A stretch of DNA of 64,000 nucleotides, from contig CAVUHO010000006.1 in the NCBI GenBank assembly GCA_963741385.1, forward strand, positions 434,001 through 498,000. The letters run 5' to 3'. The first letter of the stretch is position 1. Each line of letters opens with the position of its first letter. The notes under the pieces were generated by a model. The model was given only the letters and a program-made list of their open reading frames with translations, had not been told where the DNA came from and did no database searches. Both the position numbers and the translations under genes were made by a program. This DNA is from Sulfomarinibacter sp963741385. GTDB taxonomy: Bacteria; Acidobacteriota; Thermoanaerobaculia; Thermoanaerobaculales; Sulfomarinibacteraceae. Positions 39,821 to 48,968 of the stretch are shown here, piece by piece.

Positions 39821-41581
39821 TCAGCCGATCGTCGGAAGGTCCACGAAGAACGTCGTACCCGATCCGGGGGCGGTTTCGAAAGAGATCGCCCCGCCCAACT
39901 CCTCCATGATCCCCTTCGAAATGCTCATCCCGAGCCCGGTCCCGCTGCGGTGCCGCCACGAACCGTCATCGGCGCGAGCGAACTTCTCGAACACCCGGTC
40001 TTTGAAGTCGTCGGCAATACCAGGTCCGTGATCGATCACGGCTATTCTCACCATCGCTCCGACCCGGCTCATGACCACGTTCACAATATCGCCGGCCGCA
40101 GAGTATCGCACGGCGTTTGACAGCACGTTGGTCAAAACCTGAATAAACCGGTCGGGGTCGACCCGAATACGGGCGCCGCCGACGTCGCCCTCGAGGACAA
40201 TACCCACGTCGAACTGTAGTCCGTACGCAGACGTCGCTTCGATCGCCTGTTCCACCAGTGGGTTCGGGGCCATCTCCTGGAGCTGAAAGTCCATATGACC
40301 CGAATCCAGCTTGCGCGAGGCCAGAATGTCGCCCACCAGTCGTTCCATCCGCTCGCTGTTCCGCAGCGCGATGTCCACGAGCTCGCGGGCGCTGTCACCA
40401 AGCTCGCCCGCCACCCCGCCGCTGAGCAGTCCGATGGCTCCGCGAACGGCGGTCAACGGCGCCCGGACCTCGTGATGGACCATCGTGACGAACTCATCCT
40501 TCTGCTCTTCGATCCGCAACCGCTCCCTGAGATCGGCGGCGAGCACCACGTAGCCTTTTGATCGCACCGGCGACGCCGCGAGCGGTGCCACCGAGACCAA
40601 CACGGGCACCGAATCGCCGGAGGCGGTCATCAGATCGGTTTCGAGTCCCTGCACCGACTGGCCGGCGGCGGCCACCTGCAGCAACGAAGGGTAGCCTCTC
40701 GGGGCTCGGAAAAGGCGCCGGATGTTCTTGCCGATCAGGTCAGCCTCGCCGGCACCCGACAGCCGGCAGGTCGCGTTGTTGACGCGGACGATGTTGCCGT
40801 CGACGCCGGTCACAACCAGGCACTCCCCCATTTTCTCGAGGATCAGATCCAGCTCGTCCCGGGACACAGTGGTTTCCCGCAGGCGTTGGGTCATGATGTT
40901 GAAGGCCTCGGCCAACTCACCCACCTCGTCGGGCGCCCGGACCCGCAGAAACGGGACGCTTTCACCTGCCGACACGGCTCGGGTGGCCGCGGTCATCTCC
41001 CGCAAAGGCCGGATCACCGCTCCGGCGAGCAGCGCAGCGGAAAGCACGCCCACCATCACAAAAACCGTTCCGACCAGGGCCGTCCTTCGCGCCAGCAGCG
41101 CCTGGTCCCGGGCAAGCCCCGCCAGCGAGTACCGCAGAGTCACGCCGCCGAATCGTCTGCCCCCGAGCAGAACCGGTTTGGTCACCGTCATGAGGTCGCC
41201 CGCAAATTCCACCAACATCGCCTCGGAGGAACTCAGGTGACGGCGGACTGCCTCCTCGGCGAATGTGTGCCGGCGAGGATTCTCCACCGTGCCATCGGTG
41301 AGGACCCTCCCCTCATCGTCGAACACCACTGCGTCGATCACGTTTTCCTGTTGTCGCGCCTCGGCCATCAATTGCCTCAGCTCGCCGACCTCGAGATGGG
41401 CGAGAGCATCCGTCGCATTGGCGGCGACCACCGTTCCCAGGAGCTTTCCCCGCTCTTCGAGCTCGTGGCGCAGTCGATCGTTCTGACTCCGTACCGCCAG
41501 GGCGGTCGTTGCCAGCCCGACCGCGATCACGATCATCGACACGAACGCGATGAACCGACCCCTCAAGCCGAGACGCACCAC
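39821..41581 (-). CDS. Membrane sensor histidine kinase (HAMP-PAS-HisKA-HATPase)
   Basis: 586 residues from GTG 41581, with GAGGGGGG before it. Membrane helices near 10-30 and 155-180 bracket a periplasmic sensor region; HAMP follows (IRPLREMTAATRAVSAGES), then PAS, then HisKA with the phosphorylated His in TMVHHEVRAPLTAVRG (about residue 365), and HATPase with VLTNVLSNAVRYSAAG, DHGPGIADD and GTGLGMSIS. It follows a PhnD-like binding lipoprotein in the same direction, with 40 nt between; that protein may present the ligand. The receiver is probably among the REC proteins upstream. Confidence 0.88.
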   Translation of the reverse strand: MVRLGLRGRFIAFVSMIVIAVGLATTALAVRSQNDRLRHELEERGKLLGTVVAANATDALAHLEVGELRQLMAEARQQENVIDAVVFDDEGRVLTDGTVENPRRHTFAEEAVRRHLSSSEAMLVEFAGDLMTVTKPVLLGGRRFGGVTLRYSLAGLARDQALLARRTALVGTVFVMVGVLSAALLAGAVIRPLREMTAATRAVSAGESVPFLRVRAPDEVGELAEAFNIMTQRLRETTVSRDELDLILEKMGECLVVTGVDGNIVRVNNATCRLSGAGEADLIGKNIRRLFRAPRGYPSLLQVAAAGQSVQGLETDLMTASGDSVPVLVSVAPLAASPVRSKGYVVLAADLRERLRIEEQKDEFVTMVHHEVRAPLTAVRGAIGLLSGGVAGELGDSARELVDIALRNSERMERLVGDILASRKLDSGHMDFQLQEMAPNPLVEQAIEATSAYGLQFDVGIVLEGDVGGARIRVDPDRFIQVLTNVLSNAVRYSAAGDIVNVVMSRVGAMVRIAVIDHGPGIADDFKDRVFEKFARADDGSWRHRSGTGLGMSISKGIMEELGGAISFETAPGSGTTFFVDLPTIG

Positions 41582-41621
41582 GCCCCCCTCGCCACCCACG
41601 AACGGGTCCGAGCCACCACGA

Positions 41622-42572
41622 TCATCGGCCCAGATCCTCCTCGACATACGGCAGAAGCTCGATGACCCCGGCCAATGCCCGCTCGCCGCCTTCCGGGAAC
41701 GGCTCGAATCCGGAGGTCTGTTCGAAGCCATCCAGGACAACCCTTCCCTCGTCGTCCTCGTCCATCTCGAGAAGCAGCCCGACGACCGCACGCATCAGGG
41801 CGGGGTCGAGGTCTCCCCGCGCACACACGACATTGCGCGGAACAACGTCTGATCGAAAGAGGATCCTGAGCTCGCCGATGCGTTGTCCCGCAAGGGCCGC
41901 AAAATAGTCTTCGTTCACCGCCCCCGCAGTGACCTTGCCCTTGAGGACCCAGACCATCGTGTTTTCCGCATCGTTGGAGAACACGTACCCGATCTCGTTG
42001 TCGGGGACGGTTGCCGCCGAGTCCGCGAAGTTCACCAGTCTGAAGCCGGACGACACCAGCGCAGCCTTGGGCAGGAGATAGCCCGACGTCGAGAAGGGCT
42101 CGCCGAAAGCGATCATCCGACCGCGGAGATCGGCCAATTCTTCGACGCCGCCGTCCGCGCGCGCGAACAACACGCTCCGATACTCCTCCGCTCCGCGTTT
42201 GAACCGTTGCAGAAGGACCCTGGTGTCGGAATGCTGCACGACGAACGCGACCGGGAACGGACTGTCGAAATAAATGTCCACCCTGCCAGCGTCGAGTTCG
42301 TTCACCATCGTACTGAGCGAATCCACAACCACGACCCGTCCGCGCCCGATACCAACCGAACCCAGGCGAGCTGCGAGGTAATCGGCGAGCGGCCGGAAAA
42401 CGTCGTGTTCCTGGGCCGGGGAGAGCGACACGGACCCGATGGTGAGGACTCCGGGGGGCCGGGGTACCGGGCTGGGTTGGCCCACCGCCACAGTCTCGCC
42501 CCGGCCGCAGCCTGCGGCCAGCGTCAGCACGGCAATCAGTACCTTCGCGCCCGGTGCCGCGACTCGGTTCAT
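41622..42572 (-). CDS. PhnD-like periplasmic binding lipoprotein
   Basis: 316 residues. A lipobox LAAGC (C22) precedes a type 2 periplasmic binding fold of the phosphate/phosphonate family (PhnD/SsuA2-like): TIGSVSLSPAQEHDVFRPLADYLAARL, LDAGRVDIYFDSPFPVAFV and LRGRMIAFGEPFSTSGYLLPKAAL. No ABC permease or ATPase is nearby; instead a membrane histidine kinase lies downstream, suggesting a sensing rather than a transport role. The A of its ATG is shared with the TGA of the upstream gene. Confidence 0.85.
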   Translation of the reverse strand: MNRVAAPGAKVLIAVLTLAAGCGRGETVAVGQPSPVPRPPGVLTIGSVSLSPAQEHDVFRPLADYLAARLGSVGIGRGRVVVVDSLSTMVNELDAGRVDIYFDSPFPVAFVVQHSDTRVLLQRFKRGAEEYRSVLFARADGGVEELADLRGRMIAFGEPFSTSGYLLPKAALVSSGFRLVNFADSAATVPDNEIGYVFSNDAENTMVWVLKGKVTAGAVNEDYFAALAGQRIGELRILFRSDVVPRNVVCARGDLDPALMRAVVGLLLEMDEDDEGRVVLDGFEQTSGFEPFPEGGERALAGVIELLPYVEEDLGR

Positions 42573-44254
42573 CAGCCTCCCTCACTCCCGGCGCGGAACA
42601 CGCGGTCCCGGCCCGCCCGCTTTGCACGGTACAGCGCCTTATCGGCGGCCGCGATCAGCTGGTGGCTCGTCACCGAATCCGGATACTCAGCGACACCGCC
42701 GCTCACCGTCACTGTGAAACAGGTATCACCGGTGTCATGTTCAACCGCCGCAAAATTTTTCCGAATGTCGTCCATTTTGCTCTGAGCCCCGTCGCCGTCC
42801 GTGTCAGGAAGAACGACCAGGAACTCGTCGCCCCCGAACCGGCCGATGAAGTCGCTGAGCCGGAGTCGTTGCCGCAACAGGTAGGCAAGTGCCTTCAGCA
42901 CCTGATCGCCGGCGAGGTGCCCGTGGGTGTCGTTGATGCTCTTGAAACCGTCGATGTCGAGCATCACAACCGCGAGGCGGTCGCCGTGCCTGTCCGCCCT
43001 CCGGATCGCCACCTCCAACTGTTCGACGATGCGGCTGTGCGTGGAGAGGCCCGTCAGCCCGTCCCGCTCCATGAACTGCCGCAGGGTGCGGCCGCGTTGA
43101 GCCCGCGCAGTCACCGCGGCCACCAGCTGATCGGGAGGAACCGGTTTGGGGAAGAAGTCGTCGCCCCCCTCGCCGAGAGCGGCTATCTGTTTCATGCGGT
43201 CGGTCTCCCGGGACAGGAAAACGATTGGAACGCCGACAAAGGCCTCCTTCTGCCGGATGACCGCCGCCAGCTCCAACCCGCTGCAGGTCGGCATGTACAC
43301 GTCCATCAGAATGACGTCCGGTTGGAACTCGACAAGCTGCGCCATCACGTCGAGCGGGTCGATCACCGATACGGTCGCCATGCCGGCCGCCTCGAGGCTC
43401 GCGGCATGATAGGCCACGGCTTCGCGCTCGTCGTCGACTATCAGAATCCGGTAAGCCTCGGGTTCACTCCGGGTGATCCGGTCGAGAGTGGTCACGATCT
43501 CGGCAAAGTCCACGGGTTTGACAAAATACCCGCTGCACCCGGCCCGTACGGCCTCGAGACGCGCTCCGACGTCCGAGCGGTTGGAAACGAACACGACCGG
43601 CACCTGTGGGCTGAAGGTCTCCCTGACCCTCGCCGCGGCCTCCGCACCCAGGCTTTCGCCGGTCGGTGCGGAGAGGTCGAGGATGACCGCCGCGGGACGG
43701 CGTTCCCCCGCAATCGATCTCAACTCGTCCATCCGTTCGCACATCTGCAGCTCGAAACCGAAATAGCCCAGCTGAGCCGCCAGCTCGCGCGCAAATTCGC
43801 CCTCGATCTCGACAATGACAATCAGGTTGCGCGGCTCGAACGCGGGTGACGGCCCCGAGCGTTCGCCACCCCGGGCCAGATCGTAAGGGCCGCGCTGTTC
43901 GGCGGTGACCGGGGCTTTGGACAACTGCTCGATCAGCGACGACACCTCCGCGGCTCCCTGGGCTGCCGGCGAGACGTCACAGTCGAGGACTCCCACAAGT
44001 TGCCGCTCGAGTCGAAGCGCGGCGTCGGAGATCGCCATCAAACCCAGGCTCCCTGCGGTGCCCATCAAACCGTGAGCCGAACGGTGCAGCGCACGGACGT
44101 CGTCGCGCGACCACTGACCGTCCAACAGTCCTCTCCACTGCGCAGCCATTTCCTCGACCCGTTCCGGAAAACGAACAATAAAGCCCTCCCGGAGCTTCGC
44201 GAGGCTCATTTCGAGCCGCTCGGACGGGGACCGGGGATCGCCGTCAGTCGTCAT
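42572..44254 (-). CDS. Hpt-REC-REC-GGDEF diguanylate cyclase
   Basis: 560 residues. An N-terminal histidine phosphotransfer domain has the site His in ALHRSAHGLMGTAGSLG (about residue 58). Two receiver domains follow: the first (IVIVEIEGE.., VILDLSAP) has lost part of the usual DD pair, the second (LIVDDEREAV, VILMDVYMPTCSG) is complete. The C-terminal GGDEF domain (DIDGFKSINDTHGHLAGDQ, FGGDEFLVVLP) is intact and should make cyclic di-GMP. It overlaps the upstream receiver gene by 11 bp and the PhnD-like gene by one base. Confidence 0.9.
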   Translation of the reverse strand: MTTDGDPRSPSERLEMSLAKLREGFIVRFPERVEEMAAQWRGLLDGQWSRDDVRALHRSAHGLMGTAGSLGLMAISDAALRLERQLVGVLDCDVSPAAQGAAEVSSLIEQLSKAPVTAEQRGPYDLARGGERSGPSPAFEPRNLIVIVEIEGEFARELAAQLGYFGFELQMCERMDELRSIAGERRPAAVILDLSAPTGESLGAEAAARVRETFSPQVPVVFVSNRSDVGARLEAVRAGCSGYFVKPVDFAEIVTTLDRITRSEPEAYRILIVDDEREAVAYHAASLEAAGMATVSVIDPLDVMAQLVEFQPDVILMDVYMPTCSGLELAAVIRQKEAFVGVPIVFLSRETDRMKQIAALGEGGDDFFPKPVPPDQLVAAVTARAQRGRTLRQFMERDGLTGLSTHSRIVEQLEVAIRRADRHGDRLAVVMLDIDGFKSINDTHGHLAGDQVLKALAYLLRQRLRLSDFIGRFGGDEFLVVLPDTDGDGAQSKMDDIRKNFAAVEHDTGDTCFTVTVSGGVAEYPDSVTSHQLIAAADKALYRAKRAGRDRVFRAGSEGG

Positions 44255-44633
44255 CGATCGCCTTCCAGATTTCGTCGATGCGTTGCGGGAGCTTCATGGG
44301 GTCGAAGGGTTTTGTAATGACGGCCTCGGCTCCCGAGGCCCGCAGATTTCGCAGGTCGCGCTCGAGCACCAGCCCGGTCAGAAACACCGCTGGGGTCTTC
44401 CCAAACCCGTCCGCCAGCCGCATCCGGCTCAAGACCTCGAGCCCGTTCATGTCCGGCATGAGGGCGTCGATGATCACGAGATCGGGTTTGAACTCCGGCA
44501 GGAGCTCCAGGAAACCGGTGCCCGACTCGCACACGGCCACCTCGTAGCCGCCCACCGTCTCCAGAGCGATCCGCGAGATCTCGAGGATATCCGGCTCGTC
44601 GTCCGCGAGCAGAATTCGCTGCAACGATTTCAT
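44244..44633 (-). CDS. Stand-alone response-regulator receiver
   Basis: 129 residues, a single REC domain: LLADDEPDILEIS, VIIDALMPDMNGLEVLSRM with the phosphoacceptor aspartate near residue 55, and ITKPFDP with the conserved lysine. No output domain, so it probably relays phosphate to the Hpt-REC-REC-GGDEF protein it overlaps by 11 bp, or to the kinase at 39821. ATG 44633 starts at the domain boundary. Confidence 0.88.
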   Translation of the reverse strand: MKSLQRILLADDEPDILEISRIALETVGGYEVAVCESGTGFLELLPEFKPDLVIIDALMPDMNGLEVLSRMRLADGFGKTPAVFLTGLVLERDLRNLRASGAEAVITKPFDPMKLPQRIDEIWKAIDDD

Positions 44634-44706
44634 CCCCACTGCAGTACCCTCCCACTGCGGTCCGGTGTCCGGTTGCCGTTTCGCCGCGGACCGTGACCCG
44701 GACCCC

Positions 44707-45189
44707 TCAGCCGCCGTCGTGCACCCTCGTCCACACCTCGGTCCGCCCCAGCATGGAAAACCCGATAAAACCTCGCACTTTGAGCTCACCGTCATCACCG
44801 AAGCGGACCTTGCACTTGTAGGTCTTTCCGTTGTCCGGATCGTAGATCGTGCCCTTCTGCCAGGTGTCCTTCCCGTCGAAGACAAACCCCTCCATCATGA
44901 CCAGGCCGATGATCGGCCGCGACCGGAGCGCGGGATCTGGGTTGTTGTGGTCCTCCTTTGGAGTCCCCGGCGACTCGCCCGAGTCATCGCCTGTATACAG
45001 CGGCTCCTCGAGCCAGATGATCTTGCCTTCGAATTGGTCGCCGTTGGCATAGATCTCGACATGCGCCGGACCACCGCCGCCTTCCGGATCGGTCGCCCAC
45101 ACACCGAGAATGTCGTTGGCGTCCGTTGCAAAGACCGACGCAGCACCCAGCAGGACGAACAAAGCGAAAACGAGATATTTTCCCCTCAT
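44707..45189 (-). CDS. Secreted DUF2147 protein
   Basis: 160 residues with a signal peptide ending near VFA/TD. The mature part matches DUF2147, a small beta-barrel family: DILGVWATDPEGGGG, HVEIYANGDQFEGKIIWL, GTIYDPDNGKTYKCKVRF and LKVRGFIGFSMLGRTEVWTR. The function of DUF2147 proteins is not well defined; they are periplasmic or outer-surface. Single gene beyond the signalling block. Confidence 0.85.
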   Translation of the reverse strand: MRGKYLVFALFVLLGAASVFATDANDILGVWATDPEGGGGPAHVEIYANGDQFEGKIIWLEEPLYTGDDSGESPGTPKEDHNNPDPALRSRPIIGLVMMEGFVFDGKDTWQKGTIYDPDNGKTYKCKVRFGDDGELKVRGFIGFSMLGRTEVWTRVHDGG

Positions 45190-45240
45190 GGACCGGCCCC
45201 CTTCAGTGGAGATTCGTCACCGCGATGATACCGCGGAAAG

Positions 45241-45424
45241 TCGAGGAAGCCAGGCACGCCGGTCCGTAGGACGGACCGGGAGCCAGGCACCTCCGCCGCA
45301 CGCGGTCCATATCAGCTTGCGCTTCCCGTGAGGTGCCAGGCTGAAGCCAGGCACCTCCGCCGCACGCGGTCCCACCCACCCTGAGCACTCGGGCTTTTAT
45401 TGTCGGTGGGGGGGGGGCGGGCGG
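45241..45424. repeat. Interspersed composite repeat (GGAGGTGCC block with tail)
   Basis: Two copies of the GGCACCTCCGCCGCACG module around a palindromic GTGAGGTGCCAGGCTGAAGC, then the GAGCACTCGGGC tail and a run of G, leading into a heptad repeat. It is the inverted counterpart of 5144-5421 and near-identical to 1688-1800. Confidence 0.75.
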
Positions 45425-45425
45425 G

Positions 45426-45460
45426 AATTCCTCATTCCGAATTCCTCATTCCGAATTCTT
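45426..45460. repeat. 7-bp tandem repeat (AATTCCT/CATTCCG)
   Basis: Five heptads alternating AATTCCT and CATTCCG, ending 20 nt before the ABC-F start. Confidence 0.85.
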
Positions 45461-45466
45461 TCTTGC

Positions 45467-45472
45467 TATCCT
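45467..45472 (+). promoter_or_regulatory. -10 box of the ABC-F gene
   Basis: TATCCT, 8 nt before ATG 45481. The heptad repeat ends just upstream of it, so the repeat borders the promoter. Confidence 0.35.
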
Positions 45473-45480
45473 ACGTCGCC

Positions 45481-47403
45481 ATGATTACGGTCACCGACCT
45501 CGCCAAGTCCTTCGGCAGCCAGACGCTGTTCGACAAAGCGTCCTTTCAGCTCAACCCCGGCCGGCGGTACGGTCTGGTAGGCGCCAACGGTTCCGGCAAG
45601 AGCACGCTGCTGCGAATCTTCTCCGGGAGCGATGAACCCAGCGCCGGCGCGGTGTCAGTTCCCAAGCGTCTGCGGCTGGGAACTCTGTCGCAGGACCATT
45701 TTCAGTTCGAGGACACCGCCATTCTCGACGTCGCCATGATGGGCCACCGTGAGTTGTGGGCGGCGTTGGCGGAAAAGGAGCGCATCCTCGAGGCCGCCGC
45801 AGACCACTTCGACGGCGAACGCTACGGCGAGGTGGAGGACATCATCGTCAGCCTCGACGGCTACGGCTTCGAGGCGCGAGCCGGAGAGATCCTCGAGGGG
45901 CTCGGAATCCCCACCGCGGTCCACCGGCAACCTCTGTCGACGCTGTCGGGGGGGTTCAAGCTCAGAGTCCTTCTCGCCCAGGTTCTGGCCTCGGATCCGG
46001 GTTGTCTGCTGCTCGACGAACCGACAAACCACCTCGACATCCTGTCGATCCGGTGGATCGAGAAGTTCCTCACCTCGTATTCCGGTTGTGCGGTGGTGAT
46101 CTCGCACGACCACCGTTTTCTCGACAACATCTGCACCAACATCCTCGACATCGACTACGAGACGGTGACTCTCTACCCCGGCAACTACACCGCGTTCACC
46201 GATGCCAAGAGGAGCGAGCGCGAGCGCAAGGAAACCGAGATCGGGCGCCAGGAGAAGAAGATCGCCGAGCACAAGGCCTTTGCCGACCGCTTTCGCGCCA
46301 AAGCCACCAAGGCCCGCCAGGCGCAGAGCAAGCTCAAACAGATCGACAGGATCGTTATCGAACCCTTGCCCAGGTCCTCGCGGAGGTATCCGGTCTTCCG
46401 GTTCAGCCAGATCCGGCCCAGCGGCAAGGAGGTCCTCCGCGTCGAGGGGCTCGGCAAGGCCTACGGCAACCACACGGTGCTGTCCGGAGTTCATCTCAAC
46501 GTCCGGCGCGGCGACCGCGTCGCCATCATCGGACCCAACGGGATCGGGAAATCGACCCTGCTCAAAATCGCGGTCGGCGAACTCCAAGCCGATACCGGGC
46601 GGTTGCGCTGGGGCCACGAGGTGCGCCCCGGCTACTTCGCCCAGGACCACCGCCAGTCGTTGGCCGGGCGCGACGGCACCGTCGAAAGCTGGCTCTCCGC
46701 CGCATGTGTCGGCGAGAGCACCGGAGCGGTGCGCAACCGCCTCGCCCAGGTGCTGTTTTCCGGCGACCAGGTCGAGAAGAAACTCCCCAGCCTGTCCGGG
46801 GGCGAGGCGGCGCGGTTGATCTTCGCCCGTCTTTCAGCCGAACAACCGAACGTGCTCGTGCTCGACGAGCCGACCAATCACCTCGACCTCGAAGCCATCG
46901 AAGCTTTGGTGGCCGGTCTCGACGCCTACGACGGCACCCTCATCTTCGTGTCGCACGACCGCTGGTTCGTCTCGCAGCTCGCGACCCGGGTCTTCGAGAT
47001 CACCGAGAACGGGATCACCGACTACGCCGGATCCTACGACGAGTACCTGGAGCGCTGCGGCGACGACCACCTCGACGCCGACGCGGTCGCCCTGCGCGTC
47101 AAACGGTCGAAAAAGACCGCCGCGACCGGACCTGCGCCCCCGACTTCCGGTGAGAAGCCCGCCCGCGACACCCGCAAGCTCAAGGACCTCCGGCTGCGCC
47201 GCGACATCGTGACGGCGGCCATTGAAAAAGCGGAAGGCCGCATCGCCGACATCGACGCGGCCTTTTGCGAGCCCGGTTTCTACGAAAATACCGAATCGGG
47301 CAGGATCCGGTCGCTGCAGAACGAACGCGAGAAGCTGACCGCGGAGCTCACGAGACTGATGAGCGAGTGGGAAGGGATCGAGGCGGAGCTGGAATCGAAT
47401 TAG
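45481..47403 (+). CDS. ABC-F family ATPase
   Basis: 640 residues with two ABC domains and no membrane segment. Walker A: GANGSGKSTLL and GPNGIGKSTLL; signatures LSGGFKLRV and LSGGEAARL; Walker B LLLDEPTNHLD and LVLDEPTNHLD. A charged linker (KRSERERKETEIGRQEKK..) separates them and a coiled-coil C-terminus (KLKDLRLRRDIVTAAIEKAEG..) follows. ABC-F proteins act on the ribosomal E-site in translation; the layout is closest to YbiT/Uup types. TATCCT sits 8 nt before the ATG, and the stop borders a heptad repeat. Confidence 0.9.
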   Translation: MITVTDLAKSFGSQTLFDKASFQLNPGRRYGLVGANGSGKSTLLRIFSGSDEPSAGAVSVPKRLRLGTLSQDHFQFEDTAILDVAMMGHRELWAALAEKERILEAAADHFDGERYGEVEDIIVSLDGYGFEARAGEILEGLGIPTAVHRQPLSTLSGGFKLRVLLAQVLASDPGCLLLDEPTNHLDILSIRWIEKFLTSYSGCAVVISHDHRFLDNICTNILDIDYETVTLYPGNYTAFTDAKRSERERKETEIGRQEKKIAEHKAFADRFRAKATKARQAQSKLKQIDRIVIEPLPRSSRRYPVFRFSQIRPSGKEVLRVEGLGKAYGNHTVLSGVHLNVRRGDRVAIIGPNGIGKSTLLKIAVGELQADTGRLRWGHEVRPGYFAQDHRQSLAGRDGTVESWLSAACVGESTGAVRNRLAQVLFSGDQVEKKLPSLSGGEAARLIFARLSAEQPNVLVLDEPTNHLDLEAIEALVAGLDAYDGTLIFVSHDRWFVSQLATRVFEITENGITDYAGSYDEYLERCGDDHLDADAVALRVKRSKKTAATGPAPPTSGEKPARDTRKLKDLRLRRDIVTAAIEKAEGRIADIDAAFCEPGFYENTESGRIRSLQNEREKLTAELTRLMSEWEGIEAELESN

Positions 47404-47431
47404 GAATTCGGAATTCGGAATTCGGAATTTC
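47404..47431. repeat. 7-bp tandem repeat (GAATTCG) with C-rich tail
   Basis: Three GAATTCG units plus a partial, starting at the ABC-F stop codon and followed by TTTCCGCCCAACCCCCCACC. Confidence 0.9.
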
Positions 47432-47498
47432 CGCCCAACCCCCCACCGACGACACACGCCAGAGTTCTGAGAGGGGTGGAACCACGAACCACGCGCCC

Positions 47499-47653
47499 GG
47501 CACGCGGGACGCGTGCCCCACAAATCTGGATTCCGGAACGGTTGCGGTGCAGCCGTCCCGGCCGCACTGTGCAGGCGGGACGCCCGCACCACAAAGACTT
47601 TCAAGACCTTCCGAAAGGCCACCTGCGGCGGAGGTGCCAGGCTTCAGCCTGGC
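47499..47653. repeat. REP-like palindromes in the ABC-F/rsmB gap
   Basis: GGCACGCG-GGA-CGCGTGCC with CCCCACAAA at 47499-47525 (as at 10253), then GCCAGGCT-TC-AGCCTGGC at 47636-47653 within the GGAGGTGCC module. The 302-nt gap 47404-47705 holds no gene. Confidence 0.65.
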
Positions 47654-47705
47654 TCCTCCCGGGAATGACCTTTGGAAAGGCGGGCCCGGCAACCACGCTC
47701 TCAAC

Positions 47706-48968
47706 TCACCCCGCTCTCCGGATCGCGTGCAAGGTGAATCCGTCGCCGTCCGGGTTCGGGAGGATCCTCGCACCACCGGCAGCTGTCGATCTCCAGGGCA
47801 CGCCGGCGGGCAGAACCCGCGAGACGTCCTCGAGTTCGACACCGTCCGGGAGTTCCGCGACCACTCCTTCGTTCTCCTCTGGCTCCACCGAGCAGGTCGA
47901 GTACACGACCGCCCCGCCGGGCGCCGCCAGATCGATCGCCGACAACAGGAGCTGCCGCTGGAGTGACGGCATCTCCGTCACCGACGCCTGGGACAGCCGC
48001 CACTTGAGCTCGGGGTGGCGCCGAAACGTGCCGGTCCCGGTACAGGGCGCGTCGAGCAAAACGAGATCCCAGCCGCGTGGTTCAAAAGGCGGACACTTGG
48101 CGTCCGCGACTACCACCGACACCACATCCACGTGCCCGAGCAGCCCGCGCACCATCCGCGCCCGGGTCGGCCGAATGTCGCAGGCGGCCACGCGGCCCCA
48201 GGTGCCGTGCCGCACCACGAGGGCGGTCTTGCCGCCCGGGGCGGCGCACAGGTCGACGAACGAACCGCCGCCGCGGGTCAGCCCGAGCGCGGCGCGGGCG
48301 ACCAGCTGCGAGCTCGGGTCCTGGGCGTAGGCAGCGCCCGCAGTCACCTCCCGGACCAGCCTGCCGGGGTCGCGGGGCGCCGACCACGCGCCGGGACACC
48401 ACGGGTGAGCCTCGAGTTCGAGACCTTCCTCACCGAGTCCCTCGCGGGTCGCTTCATCCGGAAACCAGACCCAGGTCACCGCGCGCTCCTGGGCCGATGC
48501 CATGCACCTCACCGCGTCGTCGTGCCCGAAGCTCAGCGACCAGCGGTCGAAGATCCACCACGGGTGGGAAAGCTGAACATCGACGGTCGACCTCTCGAGG
48601 ACGCCGCTCCACGACTGCACGGCCTTGCGAAGCACCGCGTTGACCATGCCCGAGGCGGATGAGCAGCCGAGCCGCTTCACCAGGTTCACCGCGCCGTCGG
48701 TGGCCAACGCCGGCGCCACGCCCAGACGCATGGTTTCGATCAGACCCAGCCGCAGGGCCACCCGCACCTCGGGGTCGAGGTTGGCGATCGGGCGCCGGGA
48801 CAACGGCTGCAAAACGGCATCGAGGGAGCGGAGCCAGCGCAGGACCTCGAGCACCCGGACCCGCGCCGCCAGCGGTGTCGCGCCGGTCAGCAGACGGGAC
48901 GAGAACGCGCCCCGCTCAACTCTCAGAAGCAGGTGAGCCGCCGCCAGGCGGTCAGCTGAGAGTTTCAC
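47706..48968 (-). CDS. rsmB: 16S rRNA m5C967 methyltransferase (RsmB)
   Basis: 420 residues. A NusB-like N-terminal domain (about 1-150) binds RNA; the SAM methyltransferase domain has LCAAPGGKTAL, the catalytic-loop DAPCTGTGTFRRHPELKWR and YSTCSVEPEENE, so both motif IV and motif VI cysteines are present. It methylates C967 of 16S rRNA. It overlaps the end of fmt by 17 bp, the usual fmt-rsmB (sun) pairing. Confidence 0.92.
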   Translation of the reverse strand: MKLSADRLAAAHLLLRVERGAFSSRLLTGATPLAARVRVLEVLRWLRSLDAVLQPLSRRPIANLDPEVRVALRLGLIETMRLGVAPALATDGAVNLVKRLGCSSASGMVNAVLRKAVQSWSGVLERSTVDVQLSHPWWIFDRWSLSFGHDDAVRCMASAQERAVTWVWFPDEATREGLGEEGLELEAHPWCPGAWSAPRDPGRLVREVTAGAAYAQDPSSQLVARAALGLTRGGGSFVDLCAAPGGKTALVVRHGTWGRVAACDIRPTRARMVRGLLGHVDVVSVVVADAKCPPFEPRGWDLVLLDAPCTGTGTFRRHPELKWRLSQASVTEMPSLQRQLLLSAIDLAAPGGAVVYSTCSVEPEENEGVVAELPDGVELEDVSRVLPAGVPWRSTAAGGARILPNPDGDGFTLHAIRRAG

